A DNA stretch of 64,000 nt, taken from positions 186,001 to 250,000 of the forward strand of contig CANTFL010001287.1 of NCBI GenBank assembly GCA_947650285.1, in the 5' to 3' direction. The first letter of the stretch is position 1; each line of letters opens with the position of its first letter. This DNA is from Hyaloperonospora brassicae. Taxonomy: Eukaryota; Oomycota; Peronosporomycetes; Peronosporales; Peronosporaceae. This document shows, piece by piece, positions 30,892 through 41,099 of the stretch. A program made the translations under genes and the position numbers. The notes under the pieces are model-generated. The model worked only from the letters and a program-made list of their open reading frames with translations, made no database searches and had not been told where the DNA came from.

Positions 30892-30988
30892 AAAGCCTAC
30901 ACATGGCAGGTATAAGCGTGAATACGACGTGGATGTTGTGTATGTTAAGTTCTCACCTCTCTTCTTGGCGCTGAAAGTGCGGCACAGA

Positions 30989-33900
30989 CTACTCGTCTTT
31001 ATCGTCCTCTTCTACCTCTTCTTCGTCGGTGTCCTCGCTCTGGACGACCGTGATCTTCATCTCGTTCTCCAGATCGCAACCAGCGTAGCCATCGCAGATC
31101 ACGTATAGCTGAAAAGTGTGGGCACCGACCTCGTCCGGGGCAGTAAACTGCAATGCCACGCTTGCCCGCGCGCTTGCAAAAGGTACGCGTTTGATGCTCA
31201 ATAGCGTGTTCTTCGACGAATCACCCAGGACCACCCACCAGTTCTCAGCTTTCTTCACAGGGTAATGACACGCGTTTACAAGACCTAACTCCTTGGACTC
31301 GTCCCGTTCCTCCTCGTCCTCGTCCTCTTCGTCGACTCCTTCCCGCTCGAGCTGCACCTTAACACTCACAACAGATCCCTGCGGCAAATCTTTGCCATCC
31401 CGCTGGATCGTTGTTTGCACTGTCACATCCGGAAAAGCGTTGCAGAACTTTGCAACCGCCGACATCTTCTGCGCATCCAGAGGCAAAAGCTTCATGCGTG
31501 CATCATCTTCCATACTCAATATATCCACAGGCGTCTCAATCTCTTCTTTCAGGTCCATTTCGCCCAGTTTCTCAAGCGTTTCCTGGTTGAAAAACGGAAT
31601 CTGAAGCAACGGCGAGTCGCTGCTCCATTGTGCTTGCACGACCATCTGTGCAAGATCCATGGCCGCCAGCGCGGGTTTGAGCCACCCGTTCGAACTGATC
31701 ACGTCCACCATAGCATGCAAAAGACGCACAGCGTGACGTAGAATAAAGTCCAGATCCCGGCGCAACGCCGGGCTGAGGCGGTCGTGTTGCTTACTAAAGT
31801 GAACCTGTAGTAGCACGTTCGTTTTCACGTGAGCCTGGCCGTAGTCTCCTCCAGCTGCCACAGGAAACTTGAGATGCTTGGCTAAACTCTCTAGCTTCTT
31901 GTCTTCGCCAAATCGACTTGGCAGGTCGCTGAACTCAGCAGCAGATGACAGAATGGTCAAAAGTGCACGCACTTTCGAATCTGCCTTCAGGCTGCATGCG
32001 AATAGCTCAATCGTGACGTACTTGATGTAGTAATACGCTGCGATCATCCCAAGATTCAGAGGCAACAGACGTTCCTCGCCTTCATTTTCGTCATCCCCCT
32101 CTTCCTCGACAACCTGGATACAGCGAGACTCTTCCAATGCGTTGACAGTCGTCTCCACAAGCTCGGACAAATGGTCGGATAAGTGCACGTTTGTAGCGCC
32201 CTGTAAATTGTAGTAATTGGGGTTCTTCATGAACCGACGATACATGAAGGTCCACGTGAGGTAATCCACCGCATCTTGCTTGCTCTCAATGCTCTTCGTC
32301 ACAATCTCAGCATTGATGTGGTCGCTGAGAAAATGTTCAAGCTGCGATTCCACTGGCAGAGGGTCGTACAGGAACTTTGCATAAAACTTCTTCTTCGAAG
32401 CGTGGCAGAAAAGAACACACTTGACCGCGGAAGAAGCAACGTGGTTGGCAAACTTGGTCATACGGAATACGTCTGCGAGCTGGTAATCCACATACCGGTG
32501 TTCCCGTCCGTCGTAAAACTGCGTACCCATGATGACTACCATAAACGCATTGATCTGAGCACTGCGCAGTTCCCATGCCATTGATTGCGGGACAACCAAC
32601 ACCTGAACTTTGCCGGTTGCAAACCTGTTCAACACATACTCGCGGTTTCGCAGAGCCATCGTGTCGGTGCAATAGCCAACGCCGCTCTCCATCGTGTGCA
32701 GCAAAGCAGCTTCATCCAACGGCAACTTTACCTTGTCGTTTGCTGAGTGAGACACAAACTTCTGCGGGTCGTTTTCAGATAAAGAAAAGGTGATCAGATC
32801 AATCGCAGTTAGCTGAGCCTGCTTGGCCGACGGTACAAACACGACAACGGGCTTCTTTTCTGCTTGGTTTGCGACAGTATTGTACAATGGTTTGGCCATT
32901 GCTAGCATGCGGGACGAAAAGTCGGTGATTTCAAAGCCTTGTACTCGAATTTCCATCGGCTGCGGGCGAACATTCGGGTGGAAATTGAAAATTCCATCCG
33001 ATTCACTGGCGCCGAGCCACTCACCGACATCGCGAGCGTTTGCGATAGAGTTACTCAGGGCCAATATACGCATTCGTCTACCCTTCTCACCTGCTGCTTT
33101 CTTCTTCTTGTCCACGTCGGCGGCAATGAACCGCATACGCGACATCACGATTTCAATCGTAGGTCCATACTCGCCGCCCCCTACGAAGTGAGTATCATCC
33201 AAAAGAAACAAGCTGATAGCTTGGATGCGCTTGCGCTGTTTCCAGCGCCGGGAGAGCACGTCCCACTGTGTTGGTGTGGCTATCAGGATGTTTGCGCTGG
33301 CGAGCAAGCGCAAATCGGCGGTCGAGTCACCGGTGAGCTCGACGACCTTTTGCCGCCAAAAGCTATCCTCGCCAAATTTAGCTTGCCAGTCGTCGTTCTT
33401 TTCATGACAAATCGCTTCTTTCGGACTCAAATACACAACCAAGTGCTCACCGTACTCGTTGCTCTTAGGGTCAGGCTGGTCCAGAGAAAGCAGTGTTTTC
33501 ACAATAGCGAGCTCTGCCAAAACGCTCTTGCCACTTCCGGGTGGAGAGCCAATGAAAAGGTTACTCTCGGACTCGAGCAAGCGAGGCAACACCTGCGTTT
33601 GAATGGGATTAAAGCGCTTGAACCGCCACGCGTTCGTTGCTTTACCAGCATTTGACAGAGACTCGAGAATGGACTCCGCAATCTCCCTCTTGCCACCTGC
33701 AAGCTTCAAGAGAACGTTATTGACAAAGAGTGGCTGGAGGTCGAGCAGTTCGGTTGGAGGTACGTTCTTTTGCGGAAGTATAAGCTTGTGGAATGACACC
33801 GGCAGTGAGCTTTCGCAATGAATCCACTTGTCGGAAATCACCTTGATGTAGTACAGAGGAGCCAAAGGCTCAAACAATGGCATCGTGAAACTCAAATACG

Positions 33901-36900
33901 TTTCTAATGAGGCAAAGCGGCGCTTGATCAACAGCCATTCGTGGTGGAGAATGTTTTCACCGTCGACATCATGTACAAACACCCAAAATCCCTCAGCATT
34001 ACCGTGCACTTCCCGCGTAAATTCAAAATCTGGCGTCACAACCAAATCTACCTTCAGCATTGAGCGAGTGATCGGCTGCACATGGGCCGAGAGCTCTAGT
34101 TTTGGAAACTGATGAATCATCTTGTACAGCTGTTTTCCATAGTGTGGGTTGTTTATGAGCTGGCCGAGATCAGCGGGTTCCAGGTCATTGTACTTTTCCC
34201 ACGAAATATCCTTCTTCTCAATTCGCTTCAAAATAGTGTCGGACAGTCCCGGAACAAATTGACGAAGAGGTGAGTGTGAGAGCCACATACGCTTGTCGAC
34301 CATTTTGCAGAAACTAAGCATTCGCTCAGCAAGCGAGGCCCAACCTCGGTTTAAGCAAATCTCAAATAGCGCTCTGAAAATACGCGCTGCCGATTGATGG
34401 ATGTGCGCCATGTCTGCTAAAAGCGCAAAACCGTCTAACCTCAATCGCGAAATATAAGCTTGCAGCAAAACGTTCACTTTTGCCGACCCACTTCCCACTG
34501 CAACGCTTCCAGGAGCTGTAGACATCAAGGATTCTTTCACTGGAACAGGCACACGTTCCAAAAGCTTCGTCAGCTCCAGCTTTTCCTCGGATCGGACAAT
34601 AACATACTTGAACTCATTCGAAAGGGAAAACAGCCGTAAGATCTCGATGTCCGACATGTGAGGTTTCAAATACTCATTATACGTGCTGATCGAGTCGTGA
34701 ACGATGTAATAATGGCTTGCCACACGACCAAGCGCAGTTACTTGAAACGATCCCGAGCGCCGCTCGTACTTTATCAGGTTGTGTTTTGCCAACAGCGTCG
34801 CGGCCGAGTGCACCAAATCCGTGCGATACTGCAGCAGTGTCGGGTCTTCGTTGCGGTCGGCAATCGAGACACCGTACAATGTCGGGTTGCGCAACATGCG
34901 GATAAATAAATACGTATAGCCTAGCCACGTCGCTGCCTGGGACACGTTTTGCACGCTGCCCACCACAATTTCAGCATTCAAGTTGTCAGCCAGCTTCCCC
35001 ATGAGTTGCGACTCCACTGGCAGCTGCTGATTCATCAACGACAAGTAGTAGGTCAGCTGTGAGTGCTGTGTAATAATGATGCCCTCGCCTTGCGTGTCGA
35101 ACTGCACACGACCAGCGCGGCCCAGCATTTGCAATATGTCCAGTGAACTTAGTTCACACCAATCACCTTTCTCTGCGTTGTAAATCTGAGTGCCCTTTAT
35201 TATCACCGTATGCGCTGGCAAGTTAACGCCCCACGCCAACGTCGACGTACTGACGAGCACCTTTAAGTGACCATCAGCAAACGTGTTTTCCACGAGCGTG
35301 CGCTCTTGGCGCTTCATACCAGCGTGATGGGTACCAAAGCCGTACGGAAGGAGGTCTTTCAAAGTCTCGTTGTGCTCGATTTTGTCGGCTTCCTGCAAAA
35401 GTACCTCGCTAGAGGCAGAATTCGGTTTGATTAGTCGAGCAAGCGCATCGTTTTCCAAAAACAAGTCCCGCAATGCCTGCGCTGTTGAGGTAGTCTCTTT
35501 ACGCGAATGCACAAATATGAGGACCTGGTTGTCCAGCTCTGCCTGCTCCATCACCTTTTCGTAACAAATCTCATTCATCAACGCGAAACGCTTGACTGCT
35601 TTCTTTTCCATGATACCAATGTACTGCTGTTGAAGAGGCACAGGACGGTAACTGGAATCGAAGTAGAATAACCCTTGCGCGGGATCGACGCGCAGGAACG
35701 CTGCTACGTCCTCGTAATTCGGAAGTGTAGCAGAGAGACCAACTAGCCGAACCATCTGCTGTGTGGCTTCCACATTCCGAATCGTACGGGCAACTAGAGC
35801 CTCCAACACTGGACCACGAGTGTCATGCAGCAAATGGATTTCGTCAATGATCACTAGACGCACAAGCTGGGTGTACGTGCGATCATCCCCGGACTTGCGC
35901 GTGATGATATCCCACTTTTCGGGTGTCGTGACAATGATCTGTGTATTGAATAGCTGCTCGCGGGACAGGTTCTGATCTCCGGACAGCTCTCGCACTTGAA
36001 TACCGTAGGCACTAGATAATCTGGCGGAAAGATTGAGCACAACTTCTTGCACTAGCGCCTTCATCGGAGCCACGTAGACAACTTTGAACGAATCCAAATC
36101 AATTTCGCCAGTCTCGGGGTCACGAGCCTTCATGACCTCATGCAGAATGGTCAGCATTGCGACGTTCGTCTTACCCGCACCTGTCGGAGCACACAGCAAC
36201 AAATTTTCACTCGTTTCGAAAGCTGTCGAAAACATTTTCGACTGCACACGATTCAACGATTCCATGCCACTGAAAGCACCCTGTGCCCACGCCGGTAGTG
36301 TCGAGATCTTTATGCGCGCCTTTTCTTCGGCAACAGCCATCTTCGTGCGAACAGCAGGCACGTGGACCTCTTCGTAACCCTTTTTCTGCGCACGCCACGT
36401 GCCTTCAGGCAGGCGGCACTCGCGATTGCTCATCAGGTGCCCGCCTTCCTGAAATGCAAGAGACTCGACGTCCACATATCGCTGTGGCTTTTTGGTCTGT
36501 ACACCTTTCTTTGTCTCTTCCACGACATCTCTGCTTACGCCATCCATATCGACATCGTCATCAGACTCATTGTCATGGGCCTGCGTGCGCTGCCCACTAG
36601 ACTTGTGTTGCAATTTACGCAGTTTGTTAGCCTCCGCACGGGACGTGGTTTCCCTAGCGCCAATGCGATCCTGCATCCATGAGTCGGCTGACGCCGTTGT
36701 GCGCAACTGGTCTAAGATAGCGTTCCCTTCGCCGTCATCCAATGTCTCGTCGACTCGCATCCCGTCTTCAATACGACGTCGCTCCTCGTCGTTCTGAGCC
36801 TGTTTCAGCCTCGTGCAGTACAGTACCTTTGCTCTGTTCTCTAGCAACAATTTGATGAAGTCAAACTTGTCGTAATCTAGCAGCAACACGAGCTTGTTTT

Positions 36901-37942
36901 CGCAAGCGCTAAGGTCACGACCTGCTACCTTCAGAATGCTCAACACATCTTCTGCGAGCTTGGCACTGATCTCTGCGTCCTTGTAAAACTTCGACAGTTC
37001 ACGCTGAAGCCAAAATGCGTCGATTGCATGCACGTCTAGACGGTACTTGGCGTCAACATGCTCTTCCTCGTCGTACCCGTCCTTCATCTTCATAGCTGCA
37101 CGTCCAGCAACCGTCGCGTCCTGCTCCTCTTCTTCTTCATCTCCTTCGTCTTCCTCGTCTTCGTCCTTCACTTCATCCAGATCCGACTCTTCTTCCTCGT
37201 CTTCGTCATCAAAGACCACCGCTACGCCCATCTCCTTGTCCACTTCTTCGTCACTCTCTACCAGCGTCGCGTCTTGTCGCTCCTCGTCCTTCTTCTGCTT
37301 CTTCGCCGCCTTGTCGTCACTGTCCACGTAAAAGTCCGTAATCTGCTTCCCAGCTGCTACCACCTGACTAAACGTATGCGTCGAGATGCTCTTTAGCAGT
37401 TTTTGCACCTCTCGATGCTTCTCGTCGTCTCGGTACGCGTCCGTCTTGAGAATCGCCAGCACTTCTTCGGCCGCGCCGGCCAAGATCTCGCCCGGCTGCG
37501 CGCCCAACTGCTGCGCCACAACGCTCAGTATCTGCTCGTACGCGTCCTGACTCGCGGCATTGCGCGGTCGGTACGCCGCCGCCTCGAAGGCCGAACTCTC
37601 TTTGAGAATATTACTTTTGGCAGTGGCGAGACCGCCCGTGGCGGTAAACAACACGCCATCGCCGCGACCCGCCCGATCGTCCGCGTCGTCGCGTCGTTTC
37701 TTCCGCCTTTTCTTCCCCCCCGACGCCTCGTCGGTCTCCCCGTCTTTGTAGCGCTTGCGACTGCTCTGCGGCGTGGCCTTCTGCGCGCGGTCGCCCATGC
37801 GGTAACTGATCTTACCCGCCAGCGACTCGACCTCACCCGTCGGCTCGTCGGGTCGTCGGCGCGACTCGCTGTCTGCCTGCAACACTAAGTTGGAGTTCTG
37901 CTGGTACGCATACTGCCGCGAACGCGCGACCTCTTCCGCCAT
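30989..37942 (-). CDS. BRR2: Pre-mRNA-splicing helicase Brr2 (SNRNP200, U5 snRNP 200-kDa)
   Basis: About 2,317 aa in one 7-kb exon. The start MAEEVARSRQYAYQQNSNLV followed by DEPTGEVESLAGK is the conserved Brr2 N-terminus. The frame before ATG 37942 begins at TTG. The order matches the family: plug/PWI region with acidic runs (~220-290), first Ski2-like cassette with CAPTGAGKT (~585), DEIH (~700), SATLPNY and QMLGRAGRVQ, then a Sec63 module. A second cassette follows with GSPPGSGKS (~1465), DDTH (~1581) in place of DExH, ALSNS in place of SAT, and a second Sec63 module to the end. Brr2 unwinds U4/U6 snRNA during spliceosome activation in the nucleus. The degenerate second cassette agrees with the known ATPase-dead role of that half. 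The acidic C-terminus (DEEEVEEDD) is longer than usual. Highly confident. Confidence 0.96.
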   Translation of the reverse strand: MAEEVARSRQYAYQQNSNLVLQADSESRRRPDEPTGEVESLAGKISYRMGDRAQKATPQSSRKRYKDGETDEASGGKKRRKKRRDDADDRAGRGDGVLFTATGGLATAKSNILKESSAFEAAAYRPRNAASQDAYEQILSVVAQQLGAQPGEILAGAAEEVLAILKTDAYRDDEKHREVQKLLKSISTHTFSQVVAAGKQITDFYVDSDDKAAKKQKKDEERQDATLVESDEEVDKEMGVAVVFDDEDEEEESDLDEVKDEDEEDEGDEEEEEQDATVAGRAAMKMKDGYDEEEHVDAKYRLDVHAIDAFWLQRELSKFYKDAEISAKLAEDVLSILKVAGRDLSACENKLVLLLDYDKFDFIKLLLENRAKVLYCTRLKQAQNDEERRRIEDGMRVDETLDDGEGNAILDQLRTTASADSWMQDRIGARETTSRAEANKLRKLQHKSSGQRTQAHDNESDDDVDMDGVSRDVVEETKKGVQTKKPQRYVDVESLAFQEGGHLMSNRECRLPEGTWRAQKKGYEEVHVPAVRTKMAVAEEKARIKISTLPAWAQGAFSGMESLNRVQSKMFSTAFETSENLLLCAPTGAGKTNVAMLTILHEVMKARDPETGEIDLDSFKVVYVAPMKALVQEVVLNLSARLSSAYGIQVRELSGDQNLSREQLFNTQIIVTTPEKWDIITRKSGDDRTYTQLVRLVIIDEIHLLHDTRGPVLEALVARTIRNVEATQQMVRLVGLSATLPNYEDVAAFLRVDPAQGLFYFDSSYRPVPLQQQYIGIMEKKAVKRFALMNEICYEKVMEQAELDNQVLIFVHSRKETTSTAQALRDLFLENDALARLIKPNSASSEVLLQEADKIEHNETLKDLLPYGFGTHHAGMKRQERTLVENTFADGHLKVLVSTSTLAWGVNLPAHTVIIKGTQIYNAEKGDWCELSSLDILQMLGRAGRVQFDTQGEGIIITQHSQLTYYLSLMNQQLPVESQLMGKLADNLNAEIVVGSVQNVSQAATWLGYTYLFIRMLRNPTLYGVSIADRNEDPTLLQYRTDLVHSAATLLAKHNLIKYERRSGSFQVTALGRVASHYYIVHDSISTYNEYLKPHMSDIEILRLFSLSNEFKYVIVRSEEKLELTKLLERVPVPVKESLMSTAPGSVAVGSGSAKVNVLLQAYISRLRLDGFALLADMAHIHQSAARIFRALFEICLNRGWASLAERMLSFCKMVDKRMWLSHSPLRQFVPGLSDTILKRIEKKDISWEKYNDLEPADLGQLINNPHYGKQLYKMIHQFPKLELSAHVQPITRSMLKVDLVVTPDFEFTREVHGNAEGFWVFVHDVDGENILHHEWLLIKRRFASLETYLSFTMPLFEPLAPLYYIKVISDKWIHCESSLPVSFHKLILPQKNVPPTELLDLQPLFVNNVLLKLAGGKREIAESILESLSNAGKATNAWRFKRFNPIQTQVLPRLLESESNLFIGSPPGSGKSVLAELAIVKTLLSLDQPDPKSNEYGEHLVVYLSPKEAICHEKNDDWQAKFGEDSFWRQKVVELTGDSTADLRLLASANILIATPTQWDVLSRRWKQRKRIQAISLFLLDDTHFVGGGEYGPTIEIVMSRMRFIAADVDKKKKAAGEKGRRMRILALSNSIANARDVGEWLGASESDGIFNFHPNVRPQPMEIRVQGFEITDFSSRMLAMAKPLYNTVANQAEKKPVVVFVPSAKQAQLTAIDLITFSLSENDPQKFVSHSANDKVKLPLDEAALLHTMESGVGYCTDTMALRNREYVLNRFATGKVQVLVVPQSMAWELRSAQINAFMVVIMGTQFYDGREHRYVDYQLADVFRMTKFANHVASSAVKCVLFCHASKKKFYAKFLYDPLPVESQLEHFLSDHINAEIVTKSIESKQDAVDYLTWTFMYRRFMKNPNYYNLQGATNVHLSDHLSELVETTVNALEESRCIQVVEEEGDDENEGEERLLPLNLGMIAAYYYIKYVTIELFACSLKADSKVRALLTILSSAAEFSDLPSRFGEDKKLESLAKHLKFPVAAGGDYGQAHVKTNVLLQVHFSKQHDRLSPALRRDLDFILRHAVRLLHAMVDVISSNGWLKPALAAMDLAQMVVQAQWSSDSPLLQIPFFNQETLEKLGEMDLKEEIETPVDILSMEDDARMKLLPLDAQKMSAVAKFCNAFPDVTVQTTIQRDGKDLPQGSVVSVKVQLEREGVDEEDEDEEERDESKELGLVNACHYPVKKAENWWVVLGDSSKNTLLSIKRVPFASARASVALQFTAPDEVGAHTFQLYVICDGYAGCDLENEMKITVVQSEDTDEEEVEEDDKDE

Positions 37943-38713
37943 TCTGCTCGACCAGAGTGATGGTCTTTCCGCCGTCTCCAAGCGTTTCCTCTGTACCTGG
38001 GGGAGGGGGATTCGAACCGATTAGTATCGGTAGGCTACTGGTTTCGTTTCTCCTCGCGACGCAAACACGATCGGTATAACCGTGACCTGGCAAAGGTCCA
38101 CGGCGAAAACCGATATTGTCTGCGAGAACGTTGTGGTGCGGTATCCTCACGGACGAATAGCTCGACACAAAAAGAGCGGATTCCATACGATCGGTGTACA
38201 GTCAGAATCGGTGTCGGATGCTAATGAAGCTGGAGAGTATGCGATAACAAAACCGACTGAAGGCGTGATGCGTAGCACTTGAACGCTGAGAATGTATGGT
38301 GGTGGCGCTCGAGCGCGGTCGATAATGCGTGCTGTCTCATTCATTGGTGTTTGTTGTTCGGGTCAACACTGTCGCGTCGATGGCCATACACTGTCAGAAA
38401 GGACCAGCTTCAAGCACGCCTGCACAGACTGCCGCACTGCAAATACCGTCTATCTCGGCAGTCTTTCTTGGGTATACATTGTATGTGCTGCAGTTATCAC
38501 GCTGCGTGCACATTTGCTGCAGAACGGCTGCCTAGTCAATTACCGATTGGAGCGCATCCGCACTGTGGAGCAGATCGGGTGAATTTGTGGTGTTGGTGAT
38601 TGAAACGACAGAGGCGCGTCGAGCACCAGTACTTCCATAAAACCGGTATATGTACTGCTTGAACCGCACATCCTGAGCTTCCATTTCGACCGCCACTCCC
38701 CCAGGCAAAGAAG
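37943..38713. promoter_or_regulatory. Divergent intergenic region between Brr2 and MIF genes
   Basis: 771 bp separating two divergent start codons, so it must hold both promoters. No distinct element is certain. A B-box-like run (GGGATTCGAACC) near 38,010 is not part of a foldable tRNA. Confidence 0.5.
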
Positions 38714-39237
38714 ATGCCGAGCGTACAGGTGACGAGCAACGTGCCTTCTACTGGCGTAGACAAAGCCAACGTCATGGCTGCGATCTCCAAAGGTGTGGCC
38801 GACGCTCTGGACAAGTCGGAGCAAGTCGTGATGGTGCAGTTGAACCTGGACACACCCATGTTCTTCCAGGCTACAGACGCCGTAAGTGCTGTACTGCCTC
38901 CTCCCACTCCTTCTTCGACCTGTGCTGATCCACGATGCCACTGTGTGTCACTGTAGCCATGTGCGATGATTCAAGTTCGAAGCATTGGAAAAGTGGACGC
39001 CCAGCACAACCCAAAGGTACGAACGTACGTACGCGCCAGCTCTCAGGTGCAAAAGGACGAAGCACACAGACTAACAGTGCTGTTGACTGACTGCTCTTAC
39101 AGACGGCGTCAGTACTGACCGAGACCGTAAGCCGAGAGCTGAACATCGCCGTGGACCGTATCTTCATGACCATTGACGACGTGCAGCGTCAGAATTGGGC
39201 CAAGGGTGGCGTGCTCGTGCCGGAGCCGAAACATTGA
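38714..39237 (+). CDS. Macrophage migration inhibitory factor (MIF)-family tautomerase, three exons
   Basis: Exons 38714-38881, 38957-39016 and 39103-39237, with introns of 75 and 86 nt (donors GTAAGT and GTACGA, acceptors TGTAG and TACAG). The joined frame is 363 nt, 120 aa, close to the usual ~115. The chain starts MPSVQVTSN; Pro2, exposed after Met removal, is the catalytic base of the tautomerase. Other family blocks are ISKGVADALDKSEQVVMVQL, CAMIQVRSIGKV (the strand that lines the pocket) and LNIAVDRIFMTIDDVQRQNWA. The fold is a trimer acting on phenylpyruvate-like keto-enol substrates. Homologues occur across oomycetes, and in pathogens some are secreted without a signal peptide; a role here is unknown. 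No signal peptide is visible. Confidence 0.9.
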
Positions 39238-40660
39238 GCAGTGCGGCTCGCTTGCTGAGCAGCTCTGGTTCAAGTGGGACGTTGCTGGTACAGAGCTAGG
39301 CTGTGAATAATACCGCAAGTGCTTGGGCTCTGTTCTTGTGTCGGGACCGCGCTGTAGTGAAACTTGTGTGACGGTCTGACAGCCAAAGTAGAGACGGCAG
39401 CCACTTCGAACACGATCCGTACCTCACAAGCCCCCAAATAGATAGGGTCCACACAGTAATTGGTCTAGTGGGTTAATGGTCCAGTCTGGTACTGACAGTA
39501 GCATTGGCCCAGCGTGTTTATTTCCCCCAATTATCCGCTAACAGAAATACGGGTAAAACATATCTGCTGACAAATGTTCACATTGACATCTTAATTTATG
39601 TCCGCAGCATGCAGCGGGCTCATTCCGTTGAGACCATCGCAACAAAGGCACAATTTTACTGCATCGGTCATGTGGAAGATGCACTGTACGCACAACAACT
39701 AAATATCTACAAACCTTACCGGCGTTGCAAGAAACAGAAGGAGTCGCTTCGGAATGCGCGGGATAGCACCCGCTCCCAGAGCGCATGTTGCGTTCTACGT
39801 CTGACGCGGTCTACATGTATAAGAGAAGCGTAGATGACCAAATGTTGGAATCCAGCAGGAAAAAAGCGCAGCATGACGATATCTTGCGCGTGGACGAACA
39901 CCTTCGTGGGTTCGAATGTGCCACATTCGCGTGCGTGGTACAAAGCTACAAAGTATTGTTGCTTTTGTGGTATGAATCGAGAAGGCGATCAAGCCACGTG
40001 AAGGAGCTGGTACGTGTAACAAGGCACCACTTGTATTTAGCATGTACACCTTGTACAGAATGGTTATAAGATCCTGAGTGCAATACTAGGAATGCTCCAG
40101 AGCATATACAATCGCCGAGCAACAACATTCATTTCACCGTATACGGTTTGCATGAGCAAACGTTTGGTGCTTCAACGAGCTAGAAAGCGCGCGACAATCG
40201 ATTGGCAGACCTGGACGATGCTACAGCTGCTGCCAGTCTCTCGGCCGACTAGCAGCACAAAGGAAACAGCAGTAAGAAGAGGCGAAGCCAAACGTCATTT
40301 AGTAACCCCACCAAAAGAAATTGTTACCTCACTTCGTGTGTGCAGTCGTACCGAGTCGCCACGTGCGGCTTTTCCTTTCCGCTCACTCTTTCATTCGCCA
40401 CCATTCCCAGTCCCATCTTCAGTTTTCTCATGGGTTTCTGTCGTACGTCCAGCAAGTCGTCTTCTGTCGAGCCAGTACCAGACGAGGGCAAGTTTTGGAC
40501 CTTCTGAACCTCATGTAGCTGCAGCTCGTGGTGTTTGCGAGAGGCATAGACTTGACGACCGAATCGATTCCCAGCGGCAGCATCTATCGGCCAGTCTGTC
40601 GTCGGGATTTGGACTTGTCTGTGCACATGCCATTGCCGCTCCTGTCGTTCGCTCTCGGGC
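39238..40660. other. Interval before gypsy copy 2, with a possible interrupted small gene
   Basis: No intact gene. From 40,380 a pyrimidine-rich TTTCATTCGCC-type stretch, reminiscent of oomycete initiator elements, precedes ATG 40430, which opens MGFCRTSSKSSSVEPVPDEG and stops after 25 codons. A donor GTACCA inside it and an acceptor TAG just before 40,519 would give a frame that runs open into the copy 2 insertion point. This is suggestive only. The rest shows nothing recognisable. Confidence 0.35.
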
Positions 40661-40665
40661 GTATT
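40661..40665. repeat. Target-site duplication GTATT of gypsy copy 2 (left); right copy at 48645-48649
   Basis: GTATT precedes the left LTR and is repeated right after the right LTR (48645-48649), showing an independent integration event. Confidence 0.93.
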
Positions 40666-41055
40666 TGTAACGGGGCAGCCCGTTACATGATATTGTCACT
40701 TAAGGAAAGTGACAATAAAGAATATAAGATGGATATTCTTTAAAACAATATCACCAAAGTGGTGATATTGAAGGGTCGACCAAAGGGTCTGTTCATTGGT
40801 TGATATCGTGATGATATCAACCCACCAATCGCCGCAAGACGCGCGCAATGAGTGGTGACGAGACGTCACCATACATGCAGTTATATTAGTATAATTGAAT
40901 TAAGTCAAACGAAGAGACAGTAGTTTAGAGACTTAATTATATTAATATAACAGTTCTACTTTTACCCTACCTACGCTTCCTCGCTCGCCACGTGTACGTC
41001 CGTCGGGGCACCCAAATCCCTTGCGTTAAGTTACGCAAGGGTGTGCCCCGTTACA
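40666..41055 (+). repeat. 5' LTR of gypsy copy 2
   Basis: 390 bp, beginning TGTAACGGGG and ending CCCCGTTACA. It has one extra A after ATTCTTT and a changed TAATTATATTAAT segment compared with copy 1. The hairpin series is the same. Confidence 0.95.
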
Positions 41056-41057
41056 CC

Positions 41058-41073
41058 TGGTAGCACTTTGTAG
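41058..41073 (+). promoter_or_regulatory. Putative tRNA primer-binding site of copy 2
   Basis: TGGTAGCA at the same 2-nt distance from the LTR as in copy 1; the following bases differ by one (TTTGTAG for TTCGTAG), outside the eight-base match to initiator tRNA-Met. Confidence 0.58.
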
Positions 41074-41099
41074 TCCTTCCAAGGACCACATCATCCAAC

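Noticed and set aside
38000..38060. tRNA-like B-box (GGGATTCGAACC) on the minus strand
   Set aside because: The flanks do not form a T-arm or acceptor stem (ATCGG cannot pair with CCCCC), so no tRNA cloverleaf.
40092..40670. 192-codon plus-strand ORF ending at the copy 2 LTR
   Set aside because: Low-complexity Ser/Arg/Pro composition, and its last codons come from the LTR; no homology recognised.
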